Program-made: the position numbers and the translations under genes
NCBI GenBank assembly: GCA_027922465.2
Contig: BQMF02000160.1
Location: 372,001 to 436,000 of the forward strand
Source: Turritopsis dohrnii
Taxonomy: Eukaryota > Cnidaria > Hydrozoa > Anthoathecata > Oceaniidae
DNA length: 64,000 nucleotides
Reading direction: 5' to 3'
The notes under the pieces: model-generated
What the model saw: the letters and a program-made list of their open reading frames with translations, nothing else
Told to the model about the DNA's origin: nothing
The model's database searches: none
Shown: in pieces, positions 34,921 through 47,300 of the stretch
Numbering within the stretch: position 1 is the first letter of the stretch
How the letters are laid out: every line of letters starts with the position of its first letter

Positions 34921-35364
34921 TTTATTTAGTAAGGCGGGTAATACAGAAAATGGCAGTGCAGTGTAAATAAACACTGATGTGGACCTACAAACATAAAAAC
35001 TAATAAATTAAAAGTAAAACCCTGGGGCTGTGGAAGATAAGAGATTTCAAAAACGAAGAGCTCAAGCGCAGATAAAAATGATTTCCAATTACATGAAAGT
35101 TAGAGTCCCAGATTAAAGCCAGTTATGTAAGATTTCTCCCGCCTCCTTCTAGTTTATTAAATAATTTAGGGCGTTTAAAAAGGGGGCGTTTATTCGAAGC
35201 TTACGGTACTTCCTTTTTACGAGATGCAAAATCGATAGCTCCTTAAATTTTAACCACTATGCTTGCCATTTGTGAATGACGTATTGTATTTAAACTTTTC
35301 ACCATTCTCTTAAATCACGCACACACTATTGAAGAAAGTACTGAGATTCAAGCATCACATTACA

Positions 35365-38300
35365 ATGCTTGATTTTTTTACTATTTTCTCCAAAGGGGGG
35401 ATAGTTCTTTGGTATTTCCAAGGAACAGTTGGAGATTTTGTAAACCCTGTTAATGAGCTTATTAAAAACATAATTCTTCAGGTATATCTTCTCTCTCTTT
35501 TTTATAATGTTGTTTCCTTCCTTGTGTTTTTGTAATTTTCATGTTCCTTGATTAAAAAATGTTTTGGAATGTTTGATTATGAAGAATTTTTTCAGATTTG
35601 AAGAAACAGCTATATATAATGCACTCACTGTTTTTGTCATACTCACCTACTTACTTGATTTACTTGATATTGTTTCTGTGTGAATCCTCCTCACACACAT
35701 CCAACTTGTTAAGTCCAATGCAAGTCTTCATATCTGGAAGGCTGTTTGAGTCAGCTTGCCTGAACTGGACATACTCAGGAATAAGAGGGTGATCAGGCAC
35801 AGTACGCAGATATTTATACTTATTTTGTTTTGAAGACGTTCTTAGCACAATTGGTGCAATTCCTTAGTTCCCTAGGATGCCCATTGAAGAGTTTTGGACC
35901 TCGAAAAGCAAAGCTGCTAGCAATCAGACTTTGGTAGGGTCCAAGCTTGGGTACCTTCTTCGTGTCTAATTGCGGACAGCCTTCGTAATTACGGACATCG
36001 ATCAAAACATATTCCAACTGTCTGTAAAATTAAAAACACTGCACATGCCGTACATTGTGCCTTTTTATAAAATTGCTGACCCATGTTTCTCCTGGAGTGT
36101 TGTTATTGAATACCTTGACAGTTACAGTTCTTTTATCTAAGAAATCTTTTGCCATCGTTCTTACTTGTATTTTGTCAACTGGGCATCTAGCTAAAAACCA
36201 GATGATCTTAACCAGCATAGCCTCAATCTCCGCTGATAACGCTGTTGGGCAACCGACTTTCTCAGAGGCATATTTCTTTTTGATTTGGTCATGAAGTGTA
36301 GATTTTGAAACATTAAATCTTTCACAGACATCTCGGTATGAGTAACCTTCGTTAATAGCTTCCAACGTCCAAATCAGTTTTAGAGTACTTCAAAGGGCAC
36401 TCATTCTGTTTGTGTTTGTACGATACATCAGAATGTGAAATTGATATTGAGTGCAGTGGGATTGGAAAATTCTTATCATCAACTGATTGATAAGATGGTG
36501 TGTGACTACAATAGCAAAATTTGTATGGTTCATCGATGTGAAGAGTGTAAAGGCATCGGACCAGTGGTGGATTTTCTGAACAAACATCTTTTGGAGGAAA
36601 ATGCAGCATCAACTGATGCAAATGACGAAATTAAATTCAAGCAGTGGACAACAACAGACCGCAGCAACTTAATCACTATGGCCTTGCCTGTTGATGATTT
36701 TATATCTGTTGCATGTGAGAAATTAGATGTCATTACAGCTCACTCATTCATAGCTCGATCTCAGTCACAATATCTCAAGATAATGAAAGAAGAGATTTTA
36801 CAGGATGAAGTGATAGTTCTTGGTGTTTTTGCTGAAAATTACAAGTTTTTGATCCAAGACGAAATTCAAGGTGCGCATTGGAATAAACAGCAATGTACTC
36901 TCCATCCAATAGTCGTTTATTACAAGGATGACAACCTTGTTGGAGCACTGCATTTCAGGCCTGGTCGTAAGAGGCGTGCGATCGCACGCGCACGCCTCCA
37001 CACACGCCAAGATTAATTTAGGTGTGTGGCAATCGCACGCCTGGCTTGTAATGACAAGTGTAATAACAAATGTTTATTTAAAAGTCAACAAAAATCTGTC
37101 CCAAAATGTTGAAAGTTTTGCTTCGGAAATTTGTGCTACGATTAAATTTTACAATAACGAAACGAAGCTTTCCCTTATCAAAATATAGTATACATCATGT
37201 ATACTTTTTCTGTACTTTAAGTATACTACAAAGTATAATAGGAGTATGGGAGAAAGTATACACGATGTATACTTTCGATGTACTTCAAATATACTTTAGG
37301 AGCATACTTGAAGTAGCATGTATTTTGGACATTTTCATGTATACATAAAGCATACTTCATTGAGAATATATACTTCATGTATACTTCTTTAATTGAAAAC
37401 TCAGATTGAAAACTCAGATGTAGAAATGATGTATGTATACTTTTGCTGAAGTATACTTTGGGTGAAGTATGAAAGAAGTTTAGTGACATGAAGTAACTCA
37501 GAAGCATCAAAATCAATGCTGTGAATGATAACAATTGTTAATTTCAAAAATATATACCTTATTTAAAAATGCAATTTTTAAACAGATTTTAACATTTTTT
37601 TAAGATTTTTGAAAATTTTCGTTTTACTGGGGAATCCCCTACTCCATTACATGCTCAAACCCTGGTTGAAATCCTGGCTAGGATCCTGACACGATCTTAC
37701 AGGATTCCTAACAAGATCCTATGTAGGATCCTATGTAAGGTCTTACAGGATCCTGCACAGGATCCTCTAAGATCTTACATAGAATCTCCGTTTTCCGAGA
37801 GTTGATTTGAAGTGTTTTGATACAGTATGGACTTTGAGTGGAGAAAGATCTAACTTTTGCGAAGTTGTATTTAAAGAATCTTTCGGAATTTCGAAATTTT
37901 TGTTAATTGGCAGTGGCAGTAGTGTCTTGGTAAATCGAGTTATCATCATCACTTTCACTACATTCAATCACTGTATCAAATTCCATTTTATTGCTTCTAC
38001 AGAATGGAGAGAATTTCATAGCACAATGAATTCAATTTATATTGCCAATGGGATTATTTGAACGCTTTTCTTTTATGGTTAGATTGCTAACACTCTCCTA
38101 CACAAATTTCGACATACCTCTAGATCCGCCACTGTCTATGTAAAAACTATTTCTCCTTGTCTTTGTCAACAAGTGACTAGGACTATCATTAGCAATTCCA
38201 ACTGTGCATGAAGATGTCATCATGTAATCAGAGCAAATTAGTCTAATAGTTTACTTCACACAAACTTTTTCATAAAACACTTATATTATAAACTCTATAT

Positions 38301-41300
38301 AAATCTGTATAAAATTCTATACTATTCTTTTTAATTAACTAGGGAATTAATTCCTGGGAGTATTCTAATTTTAGAATTCTTATTCATGTGAAATTGATAC
38401 ACATGGGATTTGAAGTTCCAATATAAAAAAACACTGTATAATAAAGACAGTCATAAAATTATTAATAATATCAGATAGTTTTTCTAATAAGTCACTTTCG
38501 TCAACTTTAGAAATACTAGAATTGTCTTTTAAAGATTTCTCCTTACTTTTTTCTTAAAGCCTGCACAGTATATTCCTAAGCATTCATTTGTAGCATTTCA
38601 TTATTAATAAGACATACTTCTGATGTACTTCAAACTTGAATTTTATTTTAGCGTGATTTTCTGTTTTTTAAAAGAACAAAATAATGTACTTCCAATGTAC
38701 TTCAATATGCTTTTTTAATGTTCTGCTTTTCTGAAGTATAAAATCAGTATACTTCATTTATACTTCAAGAAAGAAGTATATAAGAAGAATAAGTATATTT
38801 CAAACCTACTTCTTCAGTTAAAAGTAGAAATGAAGTATGCTTTATGTGTACATAAAGTATACTTATGGTACTTCAATTTTGATAAGGGTTGCTGCCATTT
38901 CAGTAGTGAGGTCTCCGATCGCTTTGGAATACGGTAGTGGTTTTGAATTAAAAATCAGTGCTCAAAAATTTTCTTCGTTTGGTAGTAGAAAACAAGTCTA
39001 CTCAACGAAATCCGCTGAGGAATTAAGGAGCTTCGTGCACGTGATTTTATTATGTATTATGTAGTTTTCTATGCGCAAGGTTGAAGTTTCAAAAAAATAA
39101 TCTTTTATTTAAAAAAATAGGCTGCCATGTGGTGACGAGTTAATGGAATGGAAACGTCTTTAATTTAATTAAAAAACAATTTGAACTTCAAACCAAAACG
39201 ATGGAGAGTAATTCCAATTTTTTTTTCAGGTTTTATTTTTCCTCTTTATTAATTTTTGAATAAATTTTATTTACCGTCAAAGTAATCTTTATATATAGCT
39301 AACATTTTACGTTCCGAATCTTTGAAAACAATGTTTTGTTTTATTAATTCATTCTTCGTGAAAATTACATATATGACACACTTTAGATTTGATTGATTAT
39401 CATACAGAATGAAGATCGTTGATCTTAACTGGAAAAAATTGATCGCACGTCTGTCAAAAATTTACACGAGCGCACGCCATAACTGATATCATCAATTAAG
39501 GCATGCGATGACCACACGTCTGCTAATTTTCTTACGACCAGGCCTGCATTTGCTTTGTGTCTGATGATTTGAATCACGATGTTTCCTTTGTATATAAGGT
39601 TATTGAAGGTACTATTCATGTGATTAAATCAGAACTTAGAATGAGTGTTGGAATAATTCATTATTTCTCAGGTGGATGTGCAGAACTGTAAGCACTTTCT
39701 TAATTTATGTTACCATCAAAACGACTTTTCAATCAAATGCACTTGGAATTTCTTTGCCACAAGTCACGGAAAATCTCCTTGTGACGGTATTGGTGGAACT
39801 GTTAAAAGGCTCACAGCTCGTGCTAGTTTGCAACGACCTGTTGATAATCAGATTATTTGTGCCAAAGATATGTTTCACTTTTGTGAAGAATCTATCAGTG
39901 GAGTTAAATTTGTATTTGTTTCATCTGCTGATATGGTTGAAACAAGAAAGTTCCTTTCAAGCCAGTTCGATAGTGCGAAAACTGTTCCTGGAACAAGAAG
40001 TTTCCATCAGTTTATTCCATTGACAGAAACCACCGTTGCAGCAAAGAGGATTTCTGAAGAAGTATTCAAGTCCATCATACAAATGGCCTATTCGAGATGA
40101 TATTTGCTGGGTACCTTTCAAGAATGTTCTTTGCTCAGTAGAAGCACCATCTGCATCTTCAGTTGCCGCACGTCAATATTTTCTTTCAGCAACTGATATT
40201 GCATCTATTGAAAGTCATTTGAAAAAAAGTTAGAAATACCATTTTTGTCAGAGTATTGTATATTCTTCATTAGACTGTTATAGAGAGTTTATCATTTATT
40301 TCATAATGAACAACAGAACATCATACTGTGATTTTTCTAGTTCACAATTGTTGTTTCTTTTTATATAAAAATGAAGTTATAACTCTCCTTTTTTTAAAAT
40401 TCTTTCCATTCTGTATGTTCTTGAAATAAATGCATAATATAGCATTTTACAGTTATAAGGTTTCAAAGTAATATTTATAGAGACTAATGTAGGTTGTAAT
40501 AGAAAGTTATTTAGTTATTTCATCAGTAATATGACAAGTAATATGACAAGTTTTAGTCTGTAGCGCATTTTTTTTGTGAAATTTGAGTCAACTTTGAAAG
40601 TTCATAAATCTTTAAGCATAACAGAGACCACAATGAAACTTCTCACAAAGTTACATTACATGTCATCATCATTCTCAGAAACCCCCTGGTCTGTCTGACT
40701 TTGGCACCTTGCGCAATCGACCGCCAAAAAAAGGTTGTGCAATTTTGGTATAAACTGTTACATCATAATTCAATGAATGAAAACAGGCACTTACCATGAG
40801 AATATGGGCTTTTTGACATCATTTTTGGATTCATTGACCCTTAAAATGGTCAGGTACAAATTTTCACCAAAATTCATCCACTCTTACCGGAAATATGATC
40901 ATTTATGTGATAAGAGACAATTCAAAATGGCCGCCGTATGTAAAATAAGGTCAATTTTTTGCCCAATTTTCAACGATCGATAACTCTTGAAGTATGCATC
41001 CTTACGACATAAAACTTGGCGCAACAAATGTATGCTGTAAGTTTAAGGAAAAAATGAAATGGTGGGTTACAAAATTTTATAATTTTGTCCCTATTTTATA
41101 TGGAATGACCATTTTGCATGATTTTGCAATGAAGTAGGAAAGAAAGTGTATTTTCACTCGTTTATATACGCACCCCATGCGGAATCAATTAATATTGGCC
41201 AATAAAAAGCATAATCAGTAATTCAAGATTAAAAAGAAATGCTAAAATTTCTGCCTGGCGGGGTATAAAACCAGTCCCTCAAGGCTAACAAATGTGTAGA

Positions 41301-44300
41301 ATCGCAGAACCATCAAATTTCTCTTCCACCTGATTAATGTTTATTCATTCAAGGCTCCTTCGTAAATTTTGGATACACACGAGATTCTTATGTAAAGAAC
41401 GTGAACACTTAAAACACCCAACCCCCATATCTCCACGTATTATGTAACAGATCTTCATTTGGCGGGTAAATATTCAGCTTTACGCCCTTTTGTGAGAAAG
41501 AGCCCTTATAGACTTTCAGTTTCAGAGTTTGACTAGGTGAAATTTATTGCTTTAAAAGTAGTTGAAATAACAAAATTAATTCAAAAAATTTTTTGTAAAA
41601 AATAAATAAAGTCAAATAAAAAATATTTGTACATCAATCATACTGCAGTGGAGGAGAACATTAACGAGTATTCACAGTTCACAGTTCATTTCTTCATACA
41701 TGTATTTCTAGTAATTGCTCTCTTTTGCTCTGTTTCATAAAACATTTTATTCAGTTATACGTGGTGAACTTGGCAAGAACACATGTCTATTTTCGTGACA
41801 AGAATGTTTGTTTACATTTCGATGTCCGTAATTACAAAGGCTGTCCATAATTAGACACGAAGACAGTACTCTGGTAGAACAGTTTCTACCAAGTCTCTGG
41901 TGTGTATAGTAGTTTATACCACCAACCATCTGTCCGCACTCAGTGTGTTGAAAGTTGGGCACCAAACCAGATGTGACCAGATGTAGATTACTTGGTAGCG
42001 TTCTCTTCTTCTTTCCAGGCTGTAGAGCTTCAGACATTTCAATTGCTGCCAGTAGGATAGATTTTGCATGCTCTTGATTTTTCTGACAAAAGCACGCTGG
42101 ACCATCTCAATCTTTTGTATATCTGATCTTCTTGTTGGTGACCATAATTGGGAGCAATAATCAAGATGTGAAATAACAAGCACCTTCCAAAGAGTTAACA
42201 TCACATTCTTTTCCTAGACTTGAAAGTGCGCAGAATCCATGCGCTGAGATCAGAGCATTTCTTTACTACAGCATTTATATGTTCCTCAAATTTCATGATG
42301 ATCACCCCCAAATCTTTGACGTGTTTGGGGGTTTTGATAATGGTGTTGTTGGCTGCAAAATAGATAGAATTTTCCTTAAGTTTAGCATCTTTATCATATG
42401 ACAACTGTTCAAACTTTTCACCATTTAGATTCATGTTGTAATCAGTTGTCCAGGCATAGACTTTGTTAAGATCATGTTGGAGTTGGAAATTGTCCATTAC
42501 AGTTTTGATGGACTTTAGCAGCCTAGTATCGTCTGCAAAACAGGAGATGATTGCAATTTTAACTTTCTCATCTGCGATCATTATGATAAACAAGAGGTTC
42601 TAGGACTGACCCCTGAGGCACGCCAGATTTAACTTCTGTTGGAACAGAAAGGTGACTGTTGACTGACACATGCTGAGTTCTGTTGGTAAGAAACGATTTG
42701 ATCCAACTTAACAGTTTACCATTGATTCCAAGGCTTTCTAGTTTACTCAGCAGGATGGTGTGGTCGACCTTATCATAGGCCTTGCTGAATTGACCTTGCT
42801 AGATTGTATCAACATTGTAGCCATCTTCCAATAGGGAGAAAACATTGTCCATGTGGGAAAGTAATTGGCTCAAACAGGACCTACCTGCTCTGAAACCGTG
42901 CTGATTCTGGTTGCAAAGGTTATTTTCTTCACGGTGGTCTATTAATTTCATCCTCACAATCTTTTCAAAAAGTTTTATCAGATGTGACGTTAGTGAAACT
43001 GGACGGTTGGCTGGATCTTCTTGATCGCCTTTTTTTAAGATTGGGGAAATGATGCTTGTTTTGAGAATCTCTGGAGTTATTTCTTCATCCAAAGATTTTC
43101 TTTGCAACAGGTAAATGGGTCTTGAGATGGTGAACTTGCATTCTTTAAGAAACACAGCAGGCACACCATCAGGCCCAGTTATCCAGTTTGCATAATTTGA
43201 TGATTTTTAAATCACAGAAACAGAAACTCTCTGCGAAACCGTAATCTCCTTGTCATACCACCTGCAAAATCCGTTCGTTTTGGTACCCAATCCTTTTTGT
43301 TTCGTGGAAGCTTGCTCTGGAATAGTATCCCAGACAGTTTGAAATCATCAGTGTCTCTAAACTCTCTCAAGACATCCCTCAAAGCAATTGATCTTTGTAG
43401 TTTATGTAATTGTAGAATTTGTTCACGTTTTTAATCTATTTTGTTGGTGTAAATTAGATGGTGTAAACTATGTAAAACCAACGGTAAATAAAATGGGGAA
43501 AAAAAAAAAAAAGAATTTCCAAAAACTGTAAATATATTTCAAAGTTAATAAAATGTTGCAGGGTTGGAATTAAGAAAAAAATATCAAATAGAAAAAAAAA
43601 TTAGAAAATGTTTTTTGCTTTTCATAGGAGTCTCGGTTTTTATTATTTTAAGAGATCCTACGACCATCTAAAATGTAAATTGTTGTTTGTCTACATACCA
43701 GGAAAGATAAGATAGCCATCTAATGTTTTTGACAGAAATGAATCACTGTTTGAAAATATTTTCACAAAAACAGCCACCAATATTACAGCATTTTTCAGCC
43801 ATGGAATCTCAAAGAAGTGTTTGACAGCACGTTGCATCATAATCATTTTTCATTATTGTTACAATAATTCTTAAACAAAAAAATAATTGAAATGAAGAAA
43901 ATTGTTGTGCAATGCGAATGAAAATGATGTAAATAAAAACGAGTCACAGTTTTTATGGATCACTGCTCAGAAATAAAAAATAAAAAAAAACAAAAAAAAC
44001 AAAAAATAAGTGTCTACGAAAGGCATGACAGCACCAAAATGCTGTGGTTGTGATAACACGTCGGCAAATACGTGAGATATGCTGACGTGAGATTCCAGGG
44101 CTGATTTTGCTTCACTCCATTGCATCACGATTTATCATGATGATATGTTTATATTGAATTGAGCATAATTTGTTTTAATGGAGCACCTTTTCAGAACAAA
44201 GGATAAGTGTTCCATTAAAATATGTTTTCTTCAAACATCTGAGTTAATAGATTAATAATAGTCAAAACATTCTATTTTTTCATCGTTTAATTTCATTCAT

Positions 44301-47300
44301 AACATGAGTGTATCACCGTGGTTATTTTAAAGTCATCATATTGCAAAAGTGTGATAAGTGAATAAATTACGTACATATCATCAGGTATTCTAACGTTTGT
44401 TATTTTGAGGGCTGTTATTTTCAAAGTTTCGTTATGACCAGAGATATCGTCTCTGAAAAATTTTGATGACGTCATATCTGCAGTGTCAAATAAAATTTAG
44501 GCCCAAATTTTTCGTCATCTCATCACCCCCTTTATTGCAGACCCCAAAAAACGTCATTTATCGCTATTGGTTCTCGAGATATTTCCCCAAAATCATTGTA
44601 TTCAATTGGAGATGCAATGGTTCCGCCATGATAATTAGAAAATCTGACGTCATATGCCAGGTGCTATTATGCTATTCATGAAAAATTGTCTCTTGCCTTT
44701 AAGTGGTTTTATGCAGACATAAGAAGAACTTGACTGTAAAATTTAATTAAATTATATCACTCTCTAAAATAAAAGTGTGATATGCCTCCGCGTATTAAGA
44801 TATATATGACCAGCAGACTTTGACTTTTAATGATCACAGTGACCGGCTGGTATAAAAACATTATTTGCAGCACTGATTAGCCAGCTGACTATTGGAATAG
44901 GGTTTTGTCGTTGTCTGCGATTTTTAGGATTATTTCTTAAAATGAGCAATTTTTTTGCAAATTGAATTTTTCATGATTATTCGAACCCTGCCAATCATTC
45001 TATATTATGCAATCTGAGTAATATCTTTGGACAATCTGACTAGGCTACGCTTAAAAAGGCATGGTGTCTGCAAAATAGTTTGCATTCTTTCATATACATC
45101 ATTGTAGGAAAATTGCCTAAATTTTTAGTCTAACATTTAAACTTTAAACCGAGGGCCTATGTATAACGAACTGTCATAGTAGGAATTGTGGTCTTAATGT
45201 TAATACTGATGTCTCACATTGAACATTTGGAAACTTATCAGAAGTGAATGATCAGATATCGTAATGGCAGGCAAACTAGTTATATATATGAAAAATGGTT
45301 TGCTCTCTCATGGAAATTAAGATTTATCACAACCTACATCATAGTTCATTATTTTTGATGAGAGACAGAATGGCTGACACAACTATAATGTTTTGATAGT
45401 CCCAATCATTGTAGAATAACTTAAAGGGAATTATATACAAGCAAACGTTTAGAAAAAGAAAAATTCTTTCGGCTGGAAGGTGCATGCTTATGAATCTAGT
45501 GAAAAAGAAGTACACTTTCATCTTTCACCAGAAATTCTAGCAATTTCCTAAACTTTTTCTTAATCTTTTTGCAAATGTCATCTTTAGGCATGAAATTGTA
45601 TCAGACAATATACTCTCATGGATCTTTAAGCTAAAAGGCTTTCCTCCATATGCAGAAATCCAAAAATATTTATTTCAAGAAGATGTTGAAAGTTTGAAAC
45701 ATAGAATTTTCTTTTAAAGAGTTCCTTGCAATTTCCGAAAATATTGAAGCTTAAAGATAGATTATCTCCTTTTTTTATGTTTTGCTTTATTGAACCTTCT
45801 TATTACTTTTCAGGAACGAAGTGGTGGTGGCTCATTCAACCATGGACAGCTTGCTGTTAACTACAAACTTGATAACATGTTTGATCTGGTTTTTGTGGTA
45901 AGCGTTATTGAGTATGAGTGTTTGATGGCTATAGATGAATGTAATAAAATGAATGTTTATCATGTTGTTTCTTTTGCAGGTTGGGTATCAAAATATCCTC
46001 CAGCTATCGTATATTGACAAGTTTTTAACTGATATACAGCGAGAGTTCAGAGATCGTTACAAAAATAAGCTTGATGCTAAGAATCTATTTTCTTCATTTG
46101 ATTTTGATGAAACATTTGTTAAAATTCTTATGGAAAATGAAACGAGCAGCCGAAATAAAAAACGTGAAATGAAATCATTTGAAGATTCTAATAGAGCTAA
46201 AAAGATAATGAAACAGCGGGGTACATTGGAACTGAAACCAAAAGATGATAAAAAATCAAAAAAAGAATCTGGTTTAGGTACCTTAGTATTAAAAATGATA
46301 AAAATTTTTAACAAGTTTTCCTGATCTCACCTTGATTCTTAAGTCTTCATTGTTAAACTTGCAATGTAATGTTTTTTCCTTTTTTTTTTAGATTCCCCGA
46401 AATCACCAAAATCGCCAAAATCACCAAAATCACTAAAATCCCAATTTCCTCCATCCCCTGTTGCAGAGAAACATTTTGCTCCACCTGCAGAACCCCCACT
46501 TACCAATGGCGTTGAAACTGTTGGTCCAGTGGAATTAACAGAGGATGAGAAAATTGAACAGAAACGTCAACTGCTTATGAAAGGAATGTTAAGAGGAGGA
46601 AAGAAAAAGTCCTCAGGAAAAACTGATAGGTAACTTATAGGTTATTATTGTAAACAATTGTTTGAATTGGTTTATTACGTCTTCTGTTAACTGATTCGTT
46701 TCAGTAAGTCATCGCCGCAACCAGTAAAAGGGAAAAAAGGCAAAGAAAACCGGCATTGGAATAATGGTGGAACAAGCAAAGATGCTTTAGTTCTTGATTA
46801 CAGTAGTTCTAATGGTACCACTCCTGCTGAAAATGGAGACAGTAATGATGTTACTGAACAAGAAGTAGGTATTGTTTAAGATTAATGTGGTACGTAAAAC
46901 TGTGACATTGTGAGCAATTTTTTAACTGGAAGTTTTCTTTTTATAAAGCAAATTTTTTCTAACAAATTTCTAGAAAAATTAGTTTAGCAAAATGCATGTC
47001 TTGAAATCAAAACAACTGAAATGTACGATATTAAGAAAGAGTCCTGTGTTATCATGAATCAGTTCTATTTTTCTTTTAGAAAGCCATGGTTGGTAAAATG
47101 ATTGGTGATTTGAAATCAATTGATGAAGATGATGATGTTGATAGTGATTCTGAGGATGCAGTCAAAACCCAAGTAAAGGGAAAAGCGAATAAGTATGAAA
47201 AGTATTAAAGGTTATACTGTTGAAAGGTGTAAATGTGGTTGGTAACTAGAATATGATTGAAATTTGATGTGGTTTATTTTTAGAGGAAGTGGTGCATCTG

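Larger units (their letters stand above)
36956..39546. mobile_element. 2.6-kb TIR element with CAG/CTG ends, family C, copy B
   Basis: The ends are CAGGCCTGGTCGTAAGA (36956) and its exact inverse (ending 39546), flanked by CATTT on both sides (36951-36955 and 39547-39551). Subterminal DNA has GCGTGCGATCGCACGC-type palindromes on the left and GATCGCACGTCTG, GAGCGCACGCC on the right, as in the element at 9507-10466. No gene is supported inside; a foldback element fills most of it. Confidence 0.75.
36435..40233 (+). pseudogene. ATSHGK-type mobile-element protein, interrupted
   Basis: Part 1, to 36955, reads [40 protein letters not shown] and [20 protein letters not shown]. Part 2, from about 39550, reads [26 protein letters not shown], then 39672-40100 with [39 protein letters not shown] and [13 protein letters not shown] recall this as a widespread family of unknown function in cnidarian, insect and fish genomes, often called cc8L18.2-like. 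The conserved His/Cys/Asp residues suggest an enzyme or transposase. The 2.6-kb element at 36956-39546 splits it, and deletions near 39670 shift the frame. Confidence 0.55.
35957..41863. mobile_element. 5.9-kb TIR element with HTH-psq and ATSHGK genes
   Basis: The left end 35957-36000 (TCTTCGTGTCTAATTGCGGA and on to TTACGGACATCG) is matched in inverse at 41820-41863 with 3 differences in 44. It interrupts the LINE, whose RT-side and C-terminal-side pieces abut its two ends. Inside are an HTH-psq gene (minus) and an ATSHGK-type gene (plus), head to head. Without the nested 36956-39546 element it would be about 3.3 kb. No clean target duplication is visible. Confidence 0.6.
35660..43200 (-). 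pseudogene. CR1-like LINE, split by a nested insertion
   Basis: The reverse transcriptase lies in 43164-41864 on minus: [34 protein letters not shown] (around 42615-42640), the catalytic FADDTRLL (42545) and [20 protein letters not shown] with [15 protein letters not shown] (42180-41960). Frames change several times. The C-terminal part resumes at 35956-35660 with [34 protein letters not shown] and [10 protein letters not shown], the usual end of CR1-like LINEs. Between them sits a 5.9-kb TIR element. It is inactive. It lies antisense within SRPRA intron 1. Confidence 0.75.

Noticed and set aside
37226..37534. Minus-strand 102-codon frame
   Set aside because: It is built from the AGTATAC repeats of the foldback element.
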